This document shows positions 17,269 through 23,883 of a stretch of DNA of 32,659 nt, piece by piece. Position numbers and translations under genes: made by a program. The DNA lies in NCBI GenBank assembly GCA_903839535.1, contig CAIMCT010000568.1:1-32659 (forward strand). The letters run 5' to 3'. Position 1 is the first letter of the stretch, and every line of letters starts with the position of its first letter. Source of the DNA: an uncultured Desulfobacteraceae bacterium (GTDB lineage Bacteria > Desulfobacterota > Desulfobacteria > Desulfobacterales > Desulfatirhabdiaceae). Under the pieces are notes generated by a model. It searched no databases and was not told the DNA's origin. It was given only the letters and a program-made list of their open reading frames with translations.

Positions 17269-18882
17269 TTATCCCAAAATCGCCTTCAGGTCTTCATCCG
17301 GCGTTTTGATGGGCATGAGGTTAAAGTTTTTCACCAGCACATCCAGCACAGTGGGGGTGATAAAAGCCGGAAGACTTGGTCCCAGACGAATATTCTTAAT
17401 CCCCAGATGCAGCAGGCTCAATAAAATTACACAGGCTTTCTGCTCGTACCAGGACAGAATCATGGAAAGCGGCAGATCGTTGACCCCGCACCCGAAAGCA
17501 TTGGCCAAGGCTACAGCGATCTGAATCGCCGAATAGGCATCGTTGCACTGTCCAACATCCAGAAGGCGGGGAATGCCGCCGATATTTCCAAGGTCCTTGT
17601 CAAAAAAACGGAATTTACCGCAGGCGAGTGTCAAAACCACACAATCGGAAGGTACTTTTTCCACAAATTCCGTGTAGTAATCCCTACCGGTTTTGGCCCC
17701 ATCACAGCCGCCGACCAGGAAAAAGTGACGAATGGCCTTGCTCTTTACTGCATCAATAACGGTGCCTGCCACACCCATAACCGCGTTTCTGGAAAAGCCG
17801 ACCATCACCGATTTGCCTGCAACATCTTCTGTAAAACCAGGAAGCGCAAGCGCTTTTTCTATCACCTGGCTGAAATCCTTGGATGCAGTGTGCGTTACGC
17901 CCGGCCATCCCACAAGTCCTGTTGTAAATATGTTGTCCTGGTAGGTTTCCCTCGGTTTTTGAATACAGTTGGTGGTCATTAAAATGGCACCAGGGAATGC
18001 TGCGAACTCTTTGGCCTGATTCTGCCATGCGGTTCCGTAGTGACCGAAAAAATGGGGGTATTTCTTGAGTCCCGGATACCCGTGGCAGGGAAGCATTTCT
18101 CCATGTGTATAAACATTGATGCCTTTACCCTGGGTTTGTTTGAGTATTTCCTCCAGGTCTTTCAGGTCATGGCCGGACACAAGAATGGCCTTGCCTTTTT
18201 TTGCACCCAGGGAAACTGAAGTGGGAACCGGATGTCCATAGATTCCAGTATTGCCTGCATCCAGAAGCTCCATAGCACGAAGGTTGACTTCGCCGCACTT
18301 CAAGGCCAGGCCCACCAGCTCGTTGATCCCCAGGCTCTTGTTCAGAGTTGCGGCCATGGCTTCCTGAATAAAAGCATAGACTTTGTCATCGGACTGCCCC
18401 AAAATGGCGGCATGATCGGTATATGCAGCCAGACCCTTGATGCCGTAAATCAACAACTGCTGAAGAGAAAGAATGTCTGGATTGGCGGCAGGATCAGACT
18501 TGACACCAACAGATTCACCTTGTTTCACCATACCTTCAAGGGTTGCAGCCGGAATGAAATCCGCAGGACCCACGGGAAGGGAAGCCTGAATTCTGGACTT
18601 CATTGCGTTTCGCTTGGCAATACATTCCTGAATCAGGTTGACAAACCGGTCCGGATCAAAATCCACATTTGTGAGCGTAGAAAAAATAGCTTCACAGGTG
18701 AAGCGGTTAATGCTATCATCCACGATGCCTGCCTTTCGGGCTGCAACAGCAACTTGAGACAGGCCTTTTACCGTATAAATCAACAAATCCTGAAGGGCTG
18801 CAACTTCTGGCTGCTTTCCACAAACTCCGATCTTGGTGCATCCTTCGCCTTTTGCCGTTTGTTCGCATTGAAAACAAAACAT
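17269..18882 (-). CDS. hcp: Hybrid-cluster protein (hydroxylamine reductase / NO reductase)
   Basis: A cytoplasmic Fe-S/hybrid-cluster enzyme that reduces hydroxylamine in vitro and is linked to nitric oxide detoxification. The N-terminal cluster motif C3-x2-C6-x8-C15-x5-C21 is the class I (Desulfovibrio-type) spacing. Downstream ligand regions are present, including THGEMLPCHGYPGL, LMTTNCIQKP, NRFTCEAIF and LACGKFRFF. AAAGGAG lies 7 nt before the ATG. It is the first gene of an operon with the HD protein and ferredoxin, and is divergent from an FNR-type regulator with a palindrome at 19031-19044. 537 aa is normal. Confidence 0.96.
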   Translation of the reverse strand: MFCFQCEQTAKGEGCTKIGVCGKQPEVAALQDLLIYTVKGLSQVAVAARKAGIVDDSINRFTCEAIFSTLTNVDFDPDRFVNLIQECIAKRNAMKSRIQASLPVGPADFIPAATLEGMVKQGESVGVKSDPAANPDILSLQQLLIYGIKGLAAYTDHAAILGQSDDKVYAFIQEAMAATLNKSLGINELVGLALKCGEVNLRAMELLDAGNTGIYGHPVPTSVSLGAKKGKAILVSGHDLKDLEEILKQTQGKGINVYTHGEMLPCHGYPGLKKYPHFFGHYGTAWQNQAKEFAAFPGAILMTTNCIQKPRETYQDNIFTTGLVGWPGVTHTASKDFSQVIEKALALPGFTEDVAGKSVMVGFSRNAVMGVAGTVIDAVKSKAIRHFFLVGGCDGAKTGRDYYTEFVEKVPSDCVVLTLACGKFRFFDKDLGNIGGIPRLLDVGQCNDAYSAIQIAVALANAFGCGVNDLPLSMILSWYEQKACVILLSLLHLGIKNIRLGPSLPAFITPTVLDVLVKNFNLMPIKTPDEDLKAILG

Positions 18883-19004
18883 TGATATCTCCTTTTACTA
18901 TGGTCTTATGGATTGGGGGTTCGTGCTTCAGGAGTTTGATTGGGTACAATCCTTCTCCTGCAGCCTGTTTTTGAACATTGGTTTTTGTTATTGTTGAGTC
19001 AGGT

Positions 19005-19044
19005 TTTATCCCAGTTTCAACGCAACTTCCTTGACTTAAGTCAA
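19005..19044 (-). promoter_or_regulatory. FNR/CRP-type operator and hcp promoter
   Basis: TTGACTTAAGTCAA at 19031-19044 is a perfect palindrome of the CRP/FNR form TTGAC-N4-GTCAA. On the minus strand a -10-like GATAAA lies at 19010-19005, giving a start near 18998 and placing the palindrome centre near -40, the class II activator position. The same site is ~32 nt upstream of the regulator's own ATG, so autoregulation is likely. Binding by the adjacent regulator is inferred. Confidence 0.7.
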
Positions 19045-19069
19045 CTTAACCCGAATAAAATAAAAATAA

Positions 19070-19762
19070 ATGAAAATTCCAATTGAGATTATTTCTAAAA
19101 CCCCGCTTTTCAGCGGACTTGACGAGGAAGCGCTGCAGAAGGTCTGTACAATTACGGTACGCAAGGAATACGATAAAGGACAGATCATTTTTTCAGAAGG
19201 GGATGCCGGCAATGGATTTTACACCATTGTCAGCGGCAGAGTGAAGATTTTTAAAGTTGCGCCCGAAGGAAAGGAGCATATCCTGCATATTTTCGGACCT
19301 GGAGAACCATTCGGAGAAGTCCCTGTTTTCACAGGCCGGCCATTTCCCGCAACTGCCCAGGCCATTGCAGTGACTGGCCTGTTGTTTTTTCCCAAGGCCG
19401 CTTTTGTGGCGCTGATTCATCAAAACCCATCTTTGGCCATGAGCATGATAGGTGTATTGTCTATGCGGCTTCGAGAGTTTACGGTTCAAATCGAGAATCT
19501 CTCGCTGAAGGAAGTGCCCGGACGCTTATCGTCTTATTTGCTGTACTTGTCAGATGAACAAGAAAACCCGAATACCGTTAAGCTGACCATTTCCAAAAGT
19601 CAGTTGGCGAGCTTGTTGGGAACGATTCCGGAAACGCTTTCCCGAATCTTCACCAAAATGGCGATTGCGCAGCTTATCAGGGTTCAGGGCGGTGAAATTC
19701 AACTTCTGGATCGCAGCGGACTGGATGATCTGGCGGAAAACGGCAAACTTCCGGAAAAATGA
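19070..19762 (+). CDS. CRP/FNR-family transcription regulator, HcpR-like
   Basis: An N-terminal cyclic-nucleotide-binding-fold sensor domain (~10-125, with GQIIFSEGDAGNGFYTIVSG and FGPGEPFGEVPVF), a dimerisation helix (~130-160) and a C-terminal winged HTH with ISKSQLASLLGTIPETLSR as recognition region (~180-205). There is no N-terminal Cys cluster for an FNR-type [4Fe-4S]. Position next to hcp and the ETLSR helix fit the HcpR group, reported to sense NO via haem in some members; sensing is not visible here. No clear ribosome-binding site precedes the ATG; the leader is AT-rich. Confidence 0.85.
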   Translation: MKIPIEIISKTPLFSGLDEEALQKVCTITVRKEYDKGQIIFSEGDAGNGFYTIVSGRVKIFKVAPEGKEHILHIFGPGEPFGEVPVFTGRPFPATAQAIAVTGLLFFPKAAFVALIHQNPSLAMSMIGVLSMRLREFTVQIENLSLKEVPGRLSSYLLYLSDEQENPNTVKLTISKSQLASLLGTIPETLSRIFTKMAIAQLIRVQGGEIQLLDRSGLDDLAENGKLPEK

Positions 19763-19778
19763 TCCGGGAATTGAACAG

Positions 19779-19816
19779 CCGTTGACCGTTCACCATTCAC
19801 GGTCAACGGTTTTATA
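19779..19816 (+). terminator. Inverted heptad repeat acting as terminator after the FNR-type gene
   Basis: CCGTTGACCGT (19779-19789) is the exact reverse complement of ACGGTCAACGG (19799-19809), with a 9-nt loop, followed by TTTTATAT. It is built of 7-nt units (CCGTTGA, CCGTTCA, CCATTCA, then CGGTCAA). It lies between convergent genes and shares GCCGTTGACCGTT with the recC/recB junction repeat. Confidence 0.7.
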
Positions 19817-19824
19817 TGCCTTGA

Positions 19825-20298
19825 TTATTTTAGAGCTACCAGCTCCTTGCTGAGAAGCCTGATATGCCCCATTTCTTCCTTGATGATTCCGTCTATCCGG
19901 TTTTTCCCCAAGCCTTCAGGAACTACTTCCTTCATGCCCAGATAAAACACGATGGAATCCTTTTCCGCCTCAATTGCGGCCTTCAGAATTTCCTTCATGG
20001 ATTTCAAATCAATCGTCTTTTGAAAAAATACGCGGGTATCGGCAAGAGCCCGAAGGTACAGCACGGCCTCATGTTCCGGATCAAAAATCGTGGCGACCTT
20101 TTCTTTTTCGTTCAGGCTGGCGCGCATCGATTGATAGGTTTTTTCATGCTGTTCTTCCATCTGAGACAACTGAATCAGAAATTTTTTGGACTGCGCATCC
20201 GCCACATTCCCGGATGCATCCCGATAAAATTTTGCGCCATTTCGTTCAAGCTGTTCGGCCATTTCAAAAATATCATCTGCATTGAAATCAAAGCTCAT
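19825..20298 (-). CDS. Rubrerythrin-like diiron protein (ferritin fold only)
   Basis: A ~157-aa four-helix-bundle protein of the rubrerythrin family without the C-terminal rubredoxin domain. Candidate iron ligands are the Glu of AEQLERNGAKFY, EEQHEKTY, AAIEAEKDSIVFY and KEEMGHIRLL, the pattern ExnExxHxnExnExxH. Likely role: peroxide or oxygen tolerance in an anaerobe. The ATG at 20298 is chosen because AAAGGAAAC lies upstream; an ATG at 20325 would place that ribosome-binding site inside the gene. It is convergent with the FNR-type regulator. Confidence 0.85.
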   Translation of the reverse strand: MSFDFNADDIFEMAEQLERNGAKFYRDASGNVADAQSKKFLIQLSQMEEQHEKTYQSMRASLNEKEKVATIFDPEHEAVLYLRALADTRVFFQKTIDLKSMKEILKAAIEAEKDSIVFYLGMKEVVPEGLGKNRIDGIIKEEMGHIRLLSKELVALK

Positions 20299-20338
20299 GG
20301 TGATGTTTCCTTTCAATAATATCATCTGGTTACTGGAG

Positions 20339-20387
20339 CAACGGAATTTTTTGCGGCAGTTTCAAAGGAGACTGTTTGCTTCCGTTG
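20339..20387. repeat. Inverted repeat upstream of the rubrerythrin-like gene
   Basis: CAACGGAA (20339-20346) and TTCCGTTG (20380-20387) are exact reverse complements 33 nt apart. It may be a regulator site or a hairpin in the leader; no promoter is obvious beside it. Confidence 0.35.
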
Positions 20388-20736
20388 GGGAATTGCGTTA
20401 ATCGGTCACGAACCTCATTTTCAATAATAATGGAATGTTCCCGTTTTGTAAAGTATCTCAAACCAGTTAAATTGGATGAGTGCGATCCCGATATCGCGGC
20501 ACTGATCCTGTTCAGCTTCATGGACAATATCTACCCGCACTTTGAACGCTGCGCCAAAATTCGAAAGACTTGGCAGTCTCAGGAACCCTACGTTGCATGC
20601 GCTGGGTACTCAGGTAGGAACGATGGATTCTTTTTGGGGCTATTGGTTTCACGATCCGAGCCGACACTATCCAGATCGCCAAGATCGACGAGTTCAAAAG
20701 CGCATGGCATCAGGGGTTGATCTTGGTGATTTTTGA
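20376..20736 (+). other. Region of possible degenerate coding sequence, unrecognised
   Basis: About 400 bp between the rubrerythrin-like and SYLF genes has no well-supported gene. Two overlapping open frames on the plus strand look partly protein-like: one with [20 protein letters not shown], the other with [19 protein letters not shown] decayed, frameshifted gene is possible. I recognise no family and see no ribosome-binding site. Confidence 0.2.
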
Positions 20737-21267
20737 TCCTTGAAGACCTATCCCTGCCATTAACCCCTTCTGACCGTAGAAGAAGGCATAAATACCTTCT
20801 TTGGTAGTCGAGGTTGTGATCGTTTTCGCCATCCCCTCATCAACAAAGACAATGCTGGGACCTACGCCAATTTCCCAGCCGCCACTTTTGTTAAGATACT
20901 CAAGAGATGCGGTATCCATGAAAAACATGGCATAGCCGAATTTCTGGGCACCCGCCTGCAAACCGTAGGAACCTGCGACGGTATTGTAGTAACCAACGGT
21001 TTTACCGTCAACTATAAGTGCGCCTTCTCCATAATGTCCACCAACAAGAAATCCCACCTTTATGACACTTGGGAAAATCAGAACTGCTTTTGCTACTTTG
21101 GCGAGTTCCACAGCGACAGGGGATTTGACATACAGTTTTTTCAGCGCTTTATCAACTGCGCGGTTCAACTTTGTTGTGTCACCAGCCATTACGGGTTGGA
21201 TAAAACAAACTGCAGTGAATATGGTCAGCATTATTGCAACAAGTGATAAACGAATCATGATACGCAT
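20710..21267 (-). CDS. SYLF-domain (DUF500/YSC84) exported protein
   Basis: A 185-aa protein with a signal peptide (~1-28, ending PVMAGD) and then a lipid-binding SYLF domain: [38 protein letters not shown], and [20 protein letters not shown] are the family's glycine-rich landmarks. Bacterial SYLF proteins are periplasmic or envelope proteins of unclear role; eukaryotic relatives bind phosphoinositides. AAAAGGAG lies 6-7 nt before the ATG and a TATAAT -10 box lies at 21304-21299. Monocistronic. Confidence 0.9.
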   Translation of the reverse strand: MRIMIRLSLVAIMLTIFTAVCFIQPVMAGDTTKLNRAVDKALKKLYVKSPVAVELAKVAKAVLIFPSVIKVGFLVGGHYGEGALIVDGKTVGYYNTVAGSYGLQAGAQKFGYAMFFMDTASLEYLNKSGGWEIGVGPSIVFVDEGMAKTITTSTTKEGIYAFFYGQKGLMAGIGLQGSKITKINP

Positions 21268-21298
21268 AATAATCTCCTTTTTTATTGATAGTAATGAT

Positions 21299-21304
21299 AT
21301 TATA
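21299..21304 (-). promoter_or_regulatory. -10 box for the SYLF gene
   Basis: TATAAT on the minus strand, about 32 nt upstream of the ATG at 21267. The -35 region 17 nt further (CTTCAG) is weak. Confidence 0.5.
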
Positions 21305-21494
21305 CAATTCTTTCTGCTGTCTGAAGCGAATGTTCACCAATTCGCGCCATCAGCCTCAATACGAATAGTACCAGATAACAACATGCCATTCATGCCTCAA
21401 TTTTGTTAATACTAGTACATAACTGTGATGGTTTTGTCAACGGCCCTTGATCCGGTTTACTTCGAAACAGGAATGTTCGCTGAACAGCCCCGAA

Positions 21495-21686
21495 TTAGAA
21501 TATGAATTTTAAACCGACATAGGGGCCGCTGAGATTGATTTGATCAAGCGGGCTGCTGCTACTGAAATCCCAGCTCAGATACCGATAGCCTGCAACCAAA
21601 ACGCATGGACTGAATCGATAACTGATGCCTGCGGCCGCTTGCCAGGTAAAATCACTGTTACCCGTGCCGATGTCCAGATACGACCA
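21495..21686 (-). pseudogene. C-terminal remnant of an outer-membrane beta-barrel protein
   Basis: An open minus-strand frame of 63 codons ends in TAA at 21497-21495. The peptide has alternating aromatic/small beta-strand character (WSYLDIGTGNSDFTWQAA; GISYRFSPCVLVAGYRYL; WDF) and ends GPYVGLKFIF, the terminal-Phe beta-strand that is the BAM signal of outer-membrane barrels. There is no start codon, ribosome-binding site or N-terminal strands upstream: the sequence changes character near 21690. It is most simply the tail of a gene cut by a rearrangement next to recD. Confidence 0.65.
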
Positions 21687-21689
21687 TTT

Positions 21690-21850
21690 CCCCTTTTTAA
21701 CGCATAGGATATGTATTGTCCCTCCCGATGGGGATTGCCCGACAAAGATGTCCGGGCTGACGTAATACGCCCCTTTGGGGCTAATGATCCAAATACATCG
21801 GGGTATTCTTTGTTGGCCGCCATATTTATATATTTTGGCATATCGGGCAC
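21690..21850. other. Unassigned segment between barrel remnant and recD
   Basis: This stretch joins the barrel remnant to the recD 3' end. It contains a perfect hairpin GCCCC-TTT-GGGGC at 21769-21781 and is open in more than one frame (for example a plus-strand frame with GYSLLAAIFIYFGISG), but no frame has a convincing start. It supplies the last ~6 codons and stop of recD. It may be an inserted element. Confidence 0.35.
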
Positions 21851-23883
21851 CTTAATAACTCTCCCAAGCCGGATGCCCGGTGGGTGCGACGCAGCACTGC
21901 CTGTTCCAGCAGATCCATGCGCGAGCTGACCAGTGTGAACCAATCGCGGGCCCGCGTAATACCGGTATAGACCAGTTCCCGTGTCAAAACCGGATTCATG
22001 GTGTCCGGCAGCACCATTGCAGTGTGTTCAAATTCAGATCCCTGGGATTTATGCACAGTCATGGCGTAGACTGTTTCTATATCACTCAGACGGGAAGGTA
22101 GCACTCTTTTCAATGCTCCGCCTGCCATGGGAAACACCACTCTTAAGACTTTTTGACCCGCACGGCGATCGTCTGTGACAGGCAATACGATACCGACATC
22201 GCCGTTCATCAGCTCCAGACTGTAATCGTTCCGGGTGACCAGTACCGGACGACCGGGATACCAGCCATCCGTGGCCCGGGTTAGCCCTGCGCGAAAAAGA
22301 ATTTTCGCTGTTTTTTCATTCAGACCTTCTACGCCCCATCTTCCCTTCCGGACTGCCGCTATCAACTGAAAGCGGCCAAAAGCTTTCAGCACCGCCCGCA
22401 GCCAGTCATTCTCCAATTCAAGTGTTGGCGGAGTTCCGGGATATTCCGGCGGACCCGCCTTCACACATTCCAGGTATGCACGATACCCGGCAGGCGTGTT
22501 GGATGAACCGGCACGGGTGAACGCACCTGGATTGCCATCCAGCACCAGACGGGCAAAGTTTTCATCGTCAAGGCTCTGTACGTTCAGTTGGGCGATATCT
22601 CCAAAGCCCTTACTCCAGATAGCGGCGACCTTTTCAGTATCTCCCGCGTTGACTGCTCTGGCCAGTTCTCCAATGCCGCTGTCTTTGCCAAAACGGTGAC
22701 TTCTGCGCAAGACGACAACATGTTGATCCAGTTCCGCACCAAGCCTGCATCCTGCCGACTCTACTTTTCCTGTAAAACTTTTCAAACAATATCCCGTGTT
22801 TTTTTCCAGCCATGCAAGGGTTGCCGGCAAATAATCAGCCTGTTCCGCATTGCTGCAAATATCGCCCAGCACAGACCCGGCTTCCACAGATGCCAGTTGA
22901 TCCTTATCGCCCAGCAGAACCAGCCTGGCCTTGGGCGGCAAAGCACCAAGAAGCGCCGCCATCATTTCCAGATCAATCATGGAGGCTTCATCCACAATCA
23001 GAAGATCGACATGCAGCGGGTTTTGAGAATTGTGAACAAAAAGCCGGGAATCCGGCCGACTTCCCAGCAACCGATGCAGGGTGGTAGCTTTAATGGGAAG
23101 TCTGTTCTGGATATCAGAAGGAAGGCGGCTTACCGCTATTCCGATGGATTCGGTCAACCTTGCTGCGGCTTTGCCAGTAGGCGCCGCCAGACATATCCGC
23201 AGGTTTTGCCCTTGTTCCAGCGCCAGCCCCTGAAGTAGTACCAACAACTGAACCACAGTGGTGGTTTTGCCGGTTCCAGGGCCGCCTGAAATTACGGTGA
23301 AAGCACTCGCCGCGGCAATAGCCGCCGCGATACTCTGCCAGTGTATCTCGGTTTTAGCCAGTTCTTCAGGACTGCGCAGCGGCTTAAACAAATCATCCAA
23401 CCGGTTGATTAGATTTTCAGGTAAAAACCCCACCCCGCCTAACGGTTTTGCTATTCTTTGTAAAATACCCTGCGCCACCTGCTGCGTGTATCGCCAGTAA
23501 CGGCGAAGGTATAAGCGGCCCGAAGATAAAACCAGCGGCGTATTTCCGGTACCTGCAGCAACCAGAGATGACGCACTCAGATTTTGCTCCCAAGTTTCCA
23601 GGGTCATTCCGGACAGCAGTTCCAACGGCTTGCTGGATTGTGTTTCCTCCCCTTCCGGCGGCAGAGACAGGGCCGCATCCGGATCTGCCAGCGCAGCCCG
23701 CAAATCAAGGCATATATGACCGCGCCCCAATTGATGACTGGCCAAAGCCGCAGCCAACAATACCCAGTCAGAGACGTTTGACTGTTGCTCATTCAGAAAG
23801 CTGACAAAGGCTAGGTCAAGAGCTCTGATCCATCCCCGTTCAACCCAATCACCAAGTACAAGTAACAGATTCTCAGACTGCAT
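21826..23883 (-). CDS. recD: Exodeoxyribonuclease V alpha subunit (RecD helicase)
   Basis: The 5'-3' helicase subunit of RecBCD. Walker A is ISGGPGTGKTTT (~199-210), Walker B LLIVDEASMIDLEMM (~295), and C-terminal helicase motifs are TVHKSQGSEF and ELVYTGITRARDW. The ATG at 23883 has AAGGAG upstream and overlaps the recB stop by ~11 nt, so translation is probably coupled; an in-frame ATG at 23925 would lie deeper inside recB. The normal C terminus near SGLGELL is followed by RCPICQNI, which comes from the unassigned segment, suggesting the native stop was displaced. Length of ~685 aa is somewhat above E. coli RecD (608 aa). Confidence 0.95.
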   Translation of the reverse strand: MQSENLLLVLGDWVERGWIRALDLAFVSFLNEQQSNVSDWVLLAAALASHQLGRGHICLDLRAALADPDAALSLPPEGEETQSSKPLELLSGMTLETWEQNLSASSLVAAGTGNTPLVLSSGRLYLRRYWRYTQQVAQGILQRIAKPLGGVGFLPENLINRLDDLFKPLRSPEELAKTEIHWQSIAAAIAAASAFTVISGGPGTGKTTTVVQLLVLLQGLALEQGQNLRICLAAPTGKAAARLTESIGIAVSRLPSDIQNRLPIKATTLHRLLGSRPDSRLFVHNSQNPLHVDLLIVDEASMIDLEMMAALLGALPPKARLVLLGDKDQLASVEAGSVLGDICSNAEQADYLPATLAWLEKNTGYCLKSFTGKVESAGCRLGAELDQHVVVLRRSHRFGKDSGIGELARAVNAGDTEKVAAIWSKGFGDIAQLNVQSLDDENFARLVLDGNPGAFTRAGSSNTPAGYRAYLECVKAGPPEYPGTPPTLELENDWLRAVLKAFGRFQLIAAVRKGRWGVEGLNEKTAKILFRAGLTRATDGWYPGRPVLVTRNDYSLELMNGDVGIVLPVTDDRRAGQKVLRVVFPMAGGALKRVLPSRLSDIETVYAMTVHKSQGSEFEHTAMVLPDTMNPVLTRELVYTGITRARDWFTLVSSRMDLLEQAVLRRTHRASGLGELLRCPICQNI

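Noticed and set aside
21575-21943. 122-codon minus-strand frame spanning the recD end and the barrel remnant
   Set aside because: It reads both recD and the barrel remnant in the wrong frame; the barrel frame itself is clear and ends in a terminal-Phe strand.
22588-23238. Long plus-strand open frame opposite recD
   Set aside because: It is antisense to the RecD helicase core, including Walker A and B, and has no start signal or recognisable domain.
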